In this document: piece by piece, positions 46,761 to 58,357 of the stretch
Position numbering within the stretch: the stretch's first letter is position 1
How the letters are laid out: each line of letters begins with the position of its first letter
DNA from: Sodiomyces alkalinus F11
Taxonomy: Eukaryota; Ascomycota; Sordariomycetes; Glomerellales; Plectosphaerellaceae
Reading direction: 5' to 3'
DNA: 64,000 nt
Assembly (NCBI RefSeq): GCF_003711515.1
Contig: NW_021167079.1
Location: 1,291,471-1,355,470 of the forward strand
Made by a program: the position numbers and the translations under genes
The notes under the pieces: generated by a model
Told to the model about the DNA's origin: nothing
Seen by the model: only the letters and a program-made list of their open reading frames with translations
The model's database searches: none

Positions 46761-47970
46761 ATGTCTGCTGCCGAAGCCACCGAACCCAAGGTCGAGGAGA
46801 CCACGGCCCCTGCGCCTGAGGTACGATTACCCATGTCTCCTCTCCGTCCAGCAATCACTGCATGCATGCTATAGTTTACCCGGTATCGCGGGGCATGAAA
46901 TACATTGGAAAAATGAAGCTAACACTCTACTCTCTTCCACACTCAGGCCACCGAGACCAAGACCGATGCCCCTGCCCCTGCCGATGCCGATAAGCCCGTC
47001 ACCCAGTCGGCGGTCTTCTCCATGTTCGGCGGCGGTGCGAAGAAGGAAAAGAAGGTCGAGGACGAGGATCGCGGTGACAACTCGGGCAGCAATAAGGCCC
47101 AGCGTGAGGCTGCTGCCGCTGCTGCCGACGAGAAGAAGGAGGGCGGCGTACGTTCCATGCACCAACCCCGTTCTGCCTGTGTGAATGGCCCTTCCCCGTG
47201 CGTTGTTGCGGCGCGCTGACCAGTACATGCTACGCCACTCTCCCCGCCATGCAGGATGAGGAAGCCCCCGAAGAAGCGGAGGATGTCCACTTCGAGCCTG
47301 TCGTCAAGCTCACCGAGCAGGTCGAGGTCCGTACCAACGAGGAATCCGAGGAGCAGCTGTTCAAGATGCGGGCCAAGCTGTTCAAGTTTGTCAAGGAGTC
47401 GAGCGAATGGAAGGAGCGTGGCACGGGCGACGTCCGCCTGTTGAAACACAAGGAGAATGGAAAGACTCGCCTTGTCATGCGTCGGGACAAGACGCTCAAG
47501 GTCTGCGCCAACCACTACAGTATGTCTGGCACAAAAAAAAAGAAGAAGAAGAAGAAACACGGGGCCGCCAAATTCCCTTTCCTGCGGCCATTCTTTGTGG
47601 CTCTACCGTCCCGAGCTGGTGGGCCGACGGTTTTACGAGAAAGAATGATGGTCTTGCTAACCGTTTGCTGTAGTTGTTCCCGAGATGAAGCTTTCTCCCA
47701 ATGTCGGCTCTGACCGCAGCTGGGTCTGGAACGCTGCCGCCGATGTCAGTGAGGGCGAAGCCGAGGCCGTCACCCTGGCCATCCGCTTTGCCAACTCGGA
47801 GAGTAAGCCTTCGCCACACCCCCGATCTGAGCGTCTGTCGACGAGAGAGGATTGTTAGCTGACTGGCCATGTGATGTGTTACAGATGCCAACCTCTTCAA
47901 GGACTCTTTCCTCAAGGCCCAGAAGGAGAACGAGGAGGTGTTCAAGAAAGCCCAAGACGAGTCCTCTTAA
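46761..47970 (+). CDS. yrb1: Ran-specific GTPase-activating protein 1 (RanBP1/Yrb1)
   Basis: Cytosolic Ran-binding protein that helps RanGAP dissociate export complexes and hydrolyse Ran-GTP. Five exons, 46761..46820, 46947..47147, 47255..47519, 47674..47802 and 47885..47970, give 246 residues. The joins are phase 0, 0, 1 and 1 with GTACGA, GTACGT, GTATGT and GTAAGC donors. After an acidic, Ala/Lys-rich N-terminus, the Ran-binding domain runs from about residue 97 ([15 protein letters not shown]) through [18 protein letters not shown] and [24 protein letters not shown] to [19 protein letters not shown] and [19 protein letters not shown]. All RanBD landmarks are retained across the splice sites. 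The short 60-nt first exon and a CAACATGTCTGC start context are typical for this gene. Confidence 0.94.
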
Positions 47971-49149
47971 TTTGACTATATCAATGTCTTGAGTCCGGAC
48001 AAGCAAACGGACTTCGACTATGTCTCACCCTATATCACCCCTCCCCTTAGCAAAACACAGCACATAGCGTACATACTTGACATTTGGTCCTAGGATCGAT
48101 GTCTTAACGGCGCATAGTTCCCCATTACCCCTGATCCCACTACACGAAACATGATAGCGCGAATCATGAAAGGAAAAGAAGAGTAGAGAGAATCTGATGA
48201 GAGTTGAAGCACTGTACAGGGCAGGGGAGGCAGATGGAGTGAGCCGAGTTGGATGGACTGGTCTTCGTGGCCGCAGAAGGTGGAGGAGAGCTTGAGAAGG
48301 GTTTCGCGACTGGCATCGGGGCTAGACCATTGCAGCGCAAGTACCTACCTTCGAAGTGCTGGAATTCCCATCATCTCCTCAAAAGTGCCGACTTGCTTGT
48401 AGGCCAGATCAACAAAAGACTCTGATTCCCATTCCCCTAATTCAAAACCGGCCATGCGAGTCATGAAAATATCGGCGACGTTACTCCGCTGGCATATATG
48501 TAAGGTAATGAGTGCAGTTAAGACAGAGAACTTCTACGGCTGCTTCGCTGCAGGAACAAAGTCGCAGAGGTATTCATCTGTAAGTGCTTTCGTGAACTTA
48601 GGAGTCAAGTTGGACTGTGTATATAAGGAGACGATAATATTGTTACTTCTCTCTTCCTGTTAATTTTCACTCGCTTCAATATATGGTGGAGTTTTGTCGT
48701 TATGGTATAACAATTCGGCAGGTACTTTACTTCGTACGAGATACCTCGTGCATAGATACCTTAGGTAAGGTACCTACCTGTAAGGTACCTACCTGTAAGG
48801 TACTATAACCGTGCGCCCTCCCTTGCCTTGGCCTTAATAAGCATTGGAGTTCGAACATGACCGCATACATCAGGGCAGACCAGATTTCGTCCTCTCAGTT
48901 CAGAACACCCCCCTCCAACCATCTCTACCTCACGTATCACTAGCCGATGACGATTCAGCGATTCACCAGGCGACGTTAAAGAGCCACTACTTGTGTTCCG
49001 ACCCTCGCCGTAGAATCCACTGCCGAACCACCGACGAAGCGACTGACCGACCGATCAATTGCGCCGCCGAGTATCAATCGAAATATAGTATAAACACCAA
49101 GCTGCATAGACTGTGGTTTATCCACAAGGTGTAAGAGGAGGAAGGCAAG
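47971..49149. other. Intergenic region with GTAAGGTACCTACCT tandem repeat
   Basis: No supported gene. Holds the 15-nt tandem repeat listed separately and probably the Taf14 promoter and leader. Confidence 0.5.
48765..48803. repeat. 2.6 tandem copies of GTAAGGTACCTACCT
   Basis: Two full 15-nt units at 48765-48779 and 48780-48794, then a partial unit to 48803, preceded by a TACCTTAG half-site. The same core word AAGGTACCTACCT recurs at distant intergenic sites in the window. Confidence 0.92.
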
Positions 49150-50835
49150 ATGATTGTCGAGGTAGGTTGTTTTGGTTCTTACTGCGCTGTCATCACGATG
49201 TCTACCTTGGTTTGCGTCGGCTTCTTGACTTCTTCTGCACCTCCCCGAGCCGCGACGTGCCTTGTCCAACCCGGCCGGCATGGAGGGGTGGTTCCTTTTT
49301 TCAATGAACTCCCCAGAGGTGAACGAAAGCGCAAAGAGAGGTGAAAGAGAAAAGGGAAACCTTTCCCTGGGGGGCAGCGCTGCTTGATCGATCCTCTGGG
49401 CTTTCACAGCGCGTGGCACCATGGCCTGCCCTTCTACTACCATCTTGCATTGCTGTTCTACCCGTCTTATTCCTACTCCCACTTGTACCACGACCTGGGA
49501 CCCTGAATTCCCTCTGCTCTTCGTGGAGATATTGATCCCAAACTACCTGACATCCCGGAACAACCCACACTTCGTTGTGCTTCTCGTTCAATACCATCCC
49601 CATTGCCTCTACGCTCATACAGGATGCGGGCTAAGACGAAACTAAATCCCCAGCGCAAAGTCAGACTGGTCACCGACCAAAATATCCTGTAGGTGCTCCC
49701 TCGATCGCGATGCGCGGTGGCCTTGTTGCCCATGGGTTGGGCGAGTGCGAGTGCTACGGTATACGGGGCCGGCCTGTTGGGGCAAAGGCTGACGCGAGAG
49801 AAAAAAATCGACTCGAAATTCCAGTCCGGAACGACCACAGCAGGTAGAGGGCTTTCCTATGCGCAAATGGTCGGTTTCACTCTATGTCCTCGACGAGAAT
49901 GGAGATCAGCATCCGGCCGACTGCTTCCAGCGCGTCACCTACAACCTTCACCCCTCGTTTGAGAACCCGGTCCAGAGTATGCTATGCTTTCTCCCCTTGT
50001 ATCCCTGGCGCATGTCCTTTTCCCACTTCCGCGACCGAAAAGAGAACGGCGAATTATCGATATATGGTGCGACATGCTGACGTGCACGCGTGTTTGCGCC
50101 GTTACAGCCTTCACCAAGCCGCCATTTACCTGCGAAAACGAAGGATGGGGTGAATTTGAGATGTCAATTGACTGCTACACCACAGAGAAGTCGAAGCAGA
50201 GCATCCCGCACGACCTCAACTTCCAGTCCAACCACTACGAGAACGACCACACTGTTACCTTCAAGAACCCCAGCCAAGCCCTACAGCAGATCCTGCGCGA
50301 GACGGGACCCTTGCCTAGTGACGAGGACCGTGTGAAGCGCAAGGGCACCGCGGGACCTAAAAAGCCCAACCAAAAATACGACTACGAGAAGATCGCGGAC
50401 GGTCTCGGAAAGTTGAAGGAGGACGACCTCCTGCATGTCATCCAGCTTATTAATGATAATCGCACGGAAGATATGTATATTAAAACTGATGTCGAGTGTA
50501 CGTCTTGCGCGCCTCCTCCCCCCGCCACCCCCCGGTTTGGTTATTTGACGAGGACCTTGGAGGACCTTGGAAGCAATACTGACGGTGTCAATGCCATGCC
50601 TCGTTTGATAGCGGGCGAGTTCTCAATCGACCTGTACTCCATGTCGGACTCGCTCACCAAAATGCTCTGGGACCATTTGGTACGTTTGTGGTTTTGTTTT
50701 CTCCGTTGTCCTTCCTGGCACCTTACCGATTACCGGCGTTTTTCGATGGCCTCGAGGTCCCCAAAGGGTTTACTTTTACTTTTGCCTGCTGACTGTCCAC
50801 CGCTGCTCTAGACCAAGAAGGGCATGATCAGCTAA
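49150..50835 (+). CDS. taf14: YEATS-domain protein Taf14-like
   Basis: Subunit shared by TFIID, TFIIF and chromatin-remodelling complexes; the YEATS domain reads acylated histone H3 lysines. My model has six exons, 49150..49161, 49654..49688, 49825..49976, 50108..50497, 50612..50679 and 50812..50835, giving 226 residues. The YEATS core is reconstructed from MIVE/RKVRLVTDQNIL, then VEGFPMRKWSVSLYVLDENG, RVTYNLHPSFENPVQ/TFTKPPF and NEGWGEFEMSID. The C-terminal module contains EKIADGLGKLKEDDLLHVIQ, then SGEFSIDLYSMSDSLTKMLW and ends TKKGMIS. The 12-nt first exon matches the short N-terminus of homologues, but an in-frame ATG at 49624 (MRAKTKLNPQ) without the 492-bp intron is an alternative. Exons 3 to 6 are firm. 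Confidence 0.9.
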
Positions 50836-51656
50836 CTGCCATTTCGCCCTGGCTGCATAGGGCAGAGGGCAGACCCCTACAATGACTGATGGCAGTAAAG
50901 GACGGCGAGTTGTCTTGGCAGCTGTAACGAGACGGAGGGAACGGGGTGCAGGCCCGTTCCTTCAAGAGCTCCAGGACTTTTGTGGGATTGCGCTTGGCGT
51001 TTGGGTTTTTCTGTCCGGAATCCCCATGCGAGGGTGGCTGCTGCCTTGCTGCGTCGCCGCTGCATCCTCCACCGTGTGTTCAACGGGACGTGTGTGTGTG
51101 TGTTGGCTAAGTTTGGAATGGGATGGGTGGCCGAGGAGAAATCGGAGTCTGTTTATAGCATGATTAAGAAGTACGACAAGCACTCATGTAGCCATCATCT
51201 ACCCTGTTCTGTCGACTCTGCGCAGAGCTTATAGTTCTTATCAGGACTATTTTCCATAAGGATGCCACGGTAACAAGCCGTAAAGTAGCAGGAGGGAGAT
51301 GACGAGAAGAATATCACCAGATGTGGTCGGCGGCGAGAAAAGGGGGTTGCGATGGGATTGAATGTATTCCATTATTACCATTATCCGCTCCCATTTCCCA
51401 CTTTGTTTTCTTCGAACCGTCGCGTTGAATCAGGGAGATAAGATATACTTGTGTGCAAGTTGAGGAGATATGGATTGAGACATGTCCTTCTTTTTGTTCG
51501 TCCCCCATTGCTGAAGCGAAAAAGAAAAACTGAAATACAAAAAGAAGAAGAAAATATGTTCCCTCTGACGCCACCGCGGAGCTTCAACGCCATTTGTAAT
51601 AACACTGAAGTCAAAGTACACCAAATCAATCGGTACGGTTGTGCTTCTTGAACTTT
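50836..51656. other. Convergent intergenic region
   Basis: 3' flanks of taf14 and of the Zn2Cys6 regulator. No supported gene. Confidence 0.5.
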
Positions 51657-54600
51657 TCAAGGGAAAGGCGGGTTGTCCATAACGGGGAACTGCGGATCCA
51701 TCGCCATGTACTCGAGGAGATCGACGCCACCGACGTTGAGGCCCTCGGCCGTCATGGCGATGCCTCCGTTTTCCATGTTCTGGAAGAATGCCGGGCCGGG
51801 AGGCAGGTACCACATCTCCGTGTTCGGGTTACCCCAGTCGGTGACGTCCATGATGTTCTCGACCGAGGACGGGTTGTCGAGTGGTGCAGCGGGCGTTGAC
51901 GGGTTGAAACCCGACGCTGCACCCGACGGGTAAGGGAAAGAGCCGGCGGTGAGGTCGAAGGGGGTGGCCGATATGTTGCCGCTGGCGTCTACTAGGTGGG
52001 AATACAGTCGTTAGTTGCCAGTCTGCAAAGATTGGCGTGCATGAGGAAGCGGAGGAAAGGGGCAAAAAAGAAGAAAAAAGGGAAAAAAAAAAGGACGTGT
52101 AACACAGTAGGGAGAAAACATACCTTGAGTGAGGCCCTCGCGGAGCCGGCTAGCATGGGCACTCCAATTCTGCCCGTCACCATTGGCGCCCTGTCCATTG
52201 AGACCGCCGCCATGGGCCATGCCGGCCTGCTGCGGGTCGGGACTGCGGGCGTCAGCCGAGTGGCCGAGAAGCGGTGCCTGGATGAACCGGTTCCGCAGCC
52301 GGCTGGTGAGCGAATCGAGCAGGTCGGCGAACCGGATGCCGAGGTGCACATCGTCGACGACGCAGTTCCGGAGCGCCTGCACCGTCGAGTCCATCAAGTC
52401 GATGCTGAGCTTGACGTCGGAACGCGGGGCCCCGAGGGCGAACGTCTTGAGTAGGAACATGGCGCCGCTGATGATGCGGAAATACGTCCGCACCGGGGCG
52501 TGCTTGAGGTAGTCGCCGGGGAGGAGACCTTCGACCACGGTCCTCAACAGGTTGCGGCAGCCGTCGACGACCTCCCTGATGTATTCCTGGTCTGTCGCCC
52601 CGAACCCGCCCAGCTGGCCGAGGGGCAGTTTCCCGAAGTAGTTCTGCGTCTGCGGCGACAGTTGCGCCGTGCTGATGGGGACTTGCCCACCCTGACCAGC
52701 CTGACCAGCCTGTGCCGAGTTCCCAGCATTGCTTGCTGATCGTTCCACGACGGCCTGCAGGGACAGGGAATTGACGTAGATCCGGACGTATTCGTATTCG
52801 ATGCTGAGGATGTGCCGGATGAAGGGTGGGAGGCGAAAGCGCAAGAACTCCCTGTGCCAGTCTTCGAGGATGGGACGGAAGTCCTGCAAGTGCTCGGTGT
52901 ACTTGCCGCTCTGGATGATGTTTTTCGTGTGTTGCCTGGAGCGGAAGAGTTTTTCGTTCCCCAGGTGCATGGCATTGCTGATGCCGGCCCAGCAATGAAT
53001 GATCTGATCGTCCAGCTCGAGATCGGGAATGTAGTTGAACGCATTCGACAGCGACGACGGGTTGGTGCCTGGCGTCGTGCCTTCTCCTCCACCCTCTCTA
53101 CCCGTTCCTCCTCCCCCTCCTCCTCCCCCTGCTCCTCCCCCTCCTCCCCCAGAACCCCCCGGGCGCTTTCGCGTCACGGCCGGGTCACTCCGCCGCAGCG
53201 CCTCGGGAACCATGTTCGTCCAACCCAGACGGCCAGCCAGCTGGGTCAGATAGATCAGCAGCAGCCGCTTGATGCGATTCGCGCGCTGACGGTACGTCTC
53301 CTCCTCGTACTCCGGCCGCGAGATGGCACCGTCGCGCAGCAGCTCGTCGATGTCGTCGAAGACGCCCAGCTCGTAGGCCAGACCCATGGCGGTGCTGAGC
53401 AGCATCCAGCACATGCGGTCGCTCCTCCATGCGGGCTCCAGCCAGCTCTCGATACGCCGGCCACCTATTCCGGCGGACAGCCGCTGGTTTCCGTTCTCGT
53501 CGGTACTGGCGAGGTCGCTGCCGTCGTAGGACGGTAGCATCAGTTCGTCGATGGCCTCATCGGGCGGGAAGTGCAGCGCCCGTGGGTGCCACTCGGTCAG
53601 GATCATCAGGGATTCGATCGTGCCGAGCGTGCGCAGGCTGCCCTTTCGGAGGCCGCGCCAGGGGGCAGTGCTGCTGGTCTGCGGGTCTTCCATGGAAGAG
53701 GCGCCGGCTGCCATGGCCACGAAGCCGCCACCGAAGGCTTCCTGGCCCCAGAGACACCGCTCGATCATGCCTCGCAGGTAGTTCCAGAGCTGCTCATGGA
53801 TGGCATGCGACCTGCAGTGGCCGCCGGTGCCAGACATGCGCCGGTAGCGTGACGCGATGGTGAGAAGGGTGACGGTCAGGATGGGTTCCTCGGTCAGGAG
53901 GGTGAGATGAGATGCCGGGGTGCGGAAGGTTGGTGGGGAAATAGGAGTCAAGGGAGAAAGGTATTCGTAGTAGCTGATCGTGTAAGTAAAAGAGAAGAAA
54001 AAAAAAAGAAAAGAAAAAGAAGGGAAGGGGGGGGGGGGGGTACAGTGGACGAAAGGGCCCCGGTGAACATGGGCGGTAAAAGCTTACTAGTCAATATACT
54101 CAATGGCCTCGTGAGCCGTGAACCAGCCGGCTCGGACGAAGCGAAACCTGTTCCATGCCTTGATGGCATCGACGTAGCCCGGTTGGGCCGAGAGGTCGGG
54201 CTTCGCCAGCTCGGGATCTATGGGTTGCGGTTCGGCTTTGTGAATCGGCTCTGCCGGGGGTGGTGGGGCCGGCTTCATGGTCGCCGTAGGGCTGACAACC
54301 ATGGGCTGTGATTGCGCCAAAGAAGCCAGAGAGGCGGCGCTCTCGTGGCGTTTGTGTGAAGGTAGGGAACTAAAAATGTGCGACGCGAGTCAGCAACAAG
54401 TTCAAGTTGTGCGACAGCGACAGCAGGTGTGGGAAAGGGAAAGGGAAAGGGAAAGGGAAAGGAAATGGAACCCCCCGTCTGGTTTACTGACTTATCGGTG
54501 GCGGCCTTGTAGAGCAAGTCGAGAGCGTCATGAGGCCCGTAGACTCCTCGACTCAGGACGTTTCGAGCTTCTCTGTTCTCCACCTGGGCGTTGGGCTCAT

Positions 54601-55186
54601 CTTCGAGGACAAAGTCCCCGGCGTGGCTTGCCGTCGAAGCAGTCGGGGTGACGCCCCTACCGATACTACCACGACCGCTGCTGCGAGAGGTACCAGGGCG
54701 CGGCAGGGGTTTATCGCGCGTGACGGTCCCGCCCGGCGTCAGCGGCACGTCGCGGTAGAGACGGCGGTCCACGGCGGCGGGGCTGGGTTCGGCGGTGTGG
54801 AGTCGCTTCCGGCCGTTGCGGATGGTGTACTCGTCGACCTCCGGCTCCTCAAAGGTATCGGTTCCGTCCTCGTTCTTGCGCTTGCGACGGGTGGCGCTGA
54901 AGTAGCAGTCCTTGCTCTCTCGTCGGCATCGCACGCAGGGCGGATCATGGGGGTTGTCGACGCTGCCGAGGTCGCAGCGGACTTTGCGACGCCGGCAGGG
55001 AATGCATGCTTGGTAGACGCGCTTATGCTGGGTGGGCGGCTGAGATGTCTGAGAGGAGACCGAGCCGGAAGCCCTGGGTGCGGTAGTTGTTGAAGCGGAG
55101 GAGGCTGCGGCGGGAGGGACTGTGGTAGAGGCCGAGGCTGCTGATGGACTTGTATTGGTACCCCCTTGGGCGCCATATGCTGTCAT
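51657..55186 (-). CDS. Large Zn2Cys6 fungal transcription factor
   Basis: Nuclear DNA-binding regulator of about 1053 residues. Exons are 55186..54492, 54369..54088, 53973..52124 and 51991..51657, with introns of 122, 114 and 132 bp (donors GTCAGT, GTAAGC, GTATGT). The last acceptor has two in-frame AGs, differing by one residue. The Zn cluster lies at about residues 60-95: [14 protein letters not shown] and [13 protein letters not shown] carry the six cysteines. Basic KRKR follows. The middle homology region starts at [36 protein letters not shown] and includes [11 protein letters not shown] and [13 protein letters not shown]. It is interrupted by a Gly-run of some 25 residues encoded at about 53090-53165. 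Arrangement resembles Aro80-type regulators of aromatic amino-acid catabolism, but I am not certain. The start ATG context is GAAAAAATGAC. No neighbouring gene shows its target pathway. Confidence 0.9.
54430..54464. repeat. (GGGAAA)n tract in first intron of the Zn2Cys6 gene
   Basis: About five to six GGGAAA units. On the gene strand this is a CTTTCC polypyrimidine tract lying inside the intron 54370-54491. Confidence 0.85.
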
Positions 55187-56422
55187 TTTTTCGGCCGGCG
55201 ACGGGATAATGGCAATAGGGTGGGCGGGTAGCGGGTACGAACGGCGGGTAGCGGTGGCACTTTTGGGAATAAGGGACAAAAAGGGCGATTGGGAGAGTGG
55301 ACTGTGGGTGGGTTGCGGCGGGTTACGGCGGGCCCAGCGCTCGCTCACTCGCGGTACTCGACTTGTGAGATGCTAGGATTCAGTCGTTTGTAGAACATGA
55401 GACGCGAGATAATTGATGCCCAACGTTCAATGGTCAATGGGTCGATTCGCAAATCGGCGTCGGCTGTTCGGGGCCTGTTTGCGGTGATGATTGGGAATCA
55501 TTTGTTGAGTCTTGAGTGGACGCGAGTCGAGTCTGGGGGGTTCGATCGGTTTGCACCGGGTTTATGGAGGGGTTGGGTTCGGCCTCTTTTTTGTTGTTGG
55601 GGCGGGGAGGAAGGAATCCCGATAATAAGGGGCAGTATCATGTGATGAGGCTGTGTTTAGCGGGGCGCGGGGTTGCTTATTGCTTACCCACCTTCCTATT
55701 TGGACCCTACTATTACCTAAGCGGACTAGAATTACCTCCAGGACTTTCATTTTACAGATACACACGAAAAACCCATCTCTGTACCAGGATAAAGCTATAA
55801 TAATAGAATAAACATTATCTACGTAAGACGATATTCATCAAAGCCAACGCAGTCATGATGTACGGGCAGTACGCATACGAAACACTAGCTCGGTCTTAGT
55901 GGACAGCTTATCAACACACCGCCAAGCAAAGCCTGGAATTTATTAGAGGTCACGCGTTCTTCTGATCGTCCGTTTGCCTTGCTTCACTCACGCCTTGCCC
56001 TGACTGGATTAGGCCAACGACCAACAGGGCTTGCGATGGTTTAATACCGGGAAACCACGTCACGCGTACCGAACACGGAGTAATACAGCATCATTGTCTA
56101 CGAAAACGATATTTCAGGCTTCGGTCGACCAGTACCTATGAACGGCCAAAGACACCCCCCCCAATGTCCGTCTTCGCGCCGCACACCTGTGTAATCTGTT
56201 GCATTCCTCTTTTGCTCGCCAGTGGTTCCAGGCAGTAGACATGCGTCATTTACTTAGAGAAACGACAGGACACTGCCAAAGAGAAAAAGGAGGGGGGGGG
56301 AGGGGGAGCATCGCAACTAAAGCATCCAGTCTTGTCCAGGCCGCTATCTGTCTGTCCATATACTCTGTCTCTTCGAAAAGTCAATCGTCGTGCACAAGTC
56401 TACCATCTCTTTGCTTTTCGGC
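55187..56422. other. Intergenic region
   Basis: Leader of the Zn2Cys6 gene and 3' flank of the phosphatase gene. A CGGAGTA copy occurs near 56084. No supported gene. Confidence 0.5.
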
Positions 56423-58357
56423 TTAAGAACTGTTGGTCTTCGTGGCTGCCTCCTTGGGCGGTTCGTTGGCCGTCTCGGCCTCCTTGGACGGCGCCACGTC
56501 CGCATTCATAGATACTTCCGGGCACTCGGTCGTCGTATTGCCGCCGACGCTATTCGGTTCCTCCTCCAGCATACCGTCCGCTTTCGCAGGTTGCGTGTCG
56601 TCGCCCGGATCGCTACCGGCAGCCGGCGATTCGCTCTGGGCGAGATTGAGTTGCGCTTCGCGCACGATCTTGTCCGCCTCGCTGACCTGACCGCTCTGCG
56701 CCGGTTTCTCCACTCCGAGCGCATTCTCCTTGTCCTTTTGCGTCTCGAGCAGCGCGGCCTTGTCGAACCGCACAGTCATGCAAGACAGGTTATCCGTGCT
56801 GAATCTGTTGAGCGCATGGTCGACCAGGAGTTTCGCCGCATCTGTCGCGTCTTCAACATCGCGGACAAGGTCAACCGCCTCCTGGTCAGAACAGACATCC
56901 CACAGCTGTAGATGATTAGCTAAACTGTCCACACGGGAGGATGGATGGGGAGGAGAATAAAAAAAAAAAAACTACAAAAAGAAAAGAAAGAGAGGACAGC
57001 AAAAGGCAGATAGATAATCACTCGCGTAGCTGGTGCTTGGGGAAATACTTACGCCATCACAGGCTATAATGATGAATTCATCCGTCTCCGGGTGAATCAC
57101 AGTCTCAGTCGTGTAAGGATGACCCGTGACGAGGCCCTTGATATAAGCGTCGCCCAGAGCCCTCGTCACCGCCAGGACACCATTGACTCGGTTGTTGAGG
57201 ATCAGGCCTCCCGCGTTGGCAATGCGCCTGCCTTCGTTTTCGTCGCTTCCCTTGTGATCATATGACAGCCGCAGCGCCTTGCCCGACCGGCAAAGTATGA
57301 TGCGAGCGTCGCCCACATTGGCCGTGTAGAGGACACGCTGCCGGAAAGCCGAGCTCTTGAGTTTCGTATGTGCAGCCTCGCTGCCTGCGGCCGCTCCAAG
57401 CTCCCCACCAGCAGCACCCTCTCCGGTAGCAGCCTGGGTCTTCGCCGCGGCGGCAACGGCCGGGGCGATGGCCTGGGAACCCGTGGCAGACTTGTCGCTG
57501 GCAACGCGGTCCTCCCAGCGCAGGACGGCAATAGCAGCCGTACAGCCACTGTTCTTAAGCGGCAGCTTCTCTAACTGGGCATCGACGGTTGTGAAGGTTT
57601 GATCGAGGAGCTCGGGAATAGGCATGTTGGGATTCCTCCGAATAAGATCCTCGAGAATGAGGTGCAGCTTCTTGCCGCACCAGTCGGCCGCGAAGGTACC
57701 AGCATGACCGTCGAAGATTGCAAAGTAGCCATTGTCCGTCTCCACCATATTTAAATCCGAGGCGGGGGGTGAGGACGTCGCGCCGGTAGTTGTGGTCGAG
57801 GGGTCCTTGTCGTCGCAGTCGGCACGCGTTTCGGATTTGTTGCCCTCGACGGCAGGTGCAGGAGTGTGAAGAAAGTTGTACAGAAAAGCATGGGTATCCT
57901 CCATCGTCCGGCGGCATTTCTTGTTTCTATCTTCCCAAACACCGACACGGAAGGTGGAGCGAGGCCCGGGGAGGGACTCGCCGGCCGAGTTATTGTGTTG
58001 ACCCTGAGGCACGGCGAGTGCCGGGTCTTGCTTGCCGAGCTTCTGGAGGGGACTTTGCGAGCTGTCCGAGTTGGTGCGACCGACCTGTCCAAAATTCAAC
58101 GTGTTTTTCGCTGAAGCGATCAGGCTGCTGGCTCGGCTCTGGACGCCGCTGGCCCGCCGTTTTTTCTTGTCCGCGGAGCTGCCGGTGTCCTGACGTCCCG
58201 GAGGGCTTCCATTGCCGCTTCTCTTGTCACCGCTAGAGACTTGGTCGGATGCCTTGGAGGAGGAAGAGCCAGCGGCGTCGGGCGGCGAGGGGGAAGGCTT
58301 GGCGTCGGCGTCCTTAGACTCGCGGGAAGCCGTAGGGTTGGAGCCACCACCGAACAT
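56423..58357 (-). CDS. ptc1: PP2C-type protein phosphatase (Ptc1-like)
   Basis: Mg/Mn-dependent Ser/Thr phosphatase; yeast Ptc1 switches off Hog1 and other MAPK signals. Two exons, 58357..57053 and 56908..56423, are joined in phase 0 over a 144-bp intron (GTAAGT ... GCTAAT ... CTACAG), rebuilding [20 protein letters not shown]. Motifs, numbered from the ATG at 58357: RRTMED (149-154), metal-site FDGHAG (215-220), [50 protein letters not shown] and STDNLSC. The catalytic domain carries two inserts (a Thr/Ser/Pro-rich one after EGNKSE and an Ala-rich one after GSQAIAP). An acidic tail of about 110 residues ends in KTNSS. The start is uncertain. The frame is open upstream with plausible protein sequence ([16 protein letters not shown]) back to a GTG at 58516 but has no ATG, so an upstream exon is possible. 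Confidence 0.88.

Noticed and set aside
52812..53537. 241-codon plus-strand frame opposite the Zn2Cys6 gene
   Set aside because: Shadow of a GC-rich exon. The minus strand carries the conserved middle homology region.
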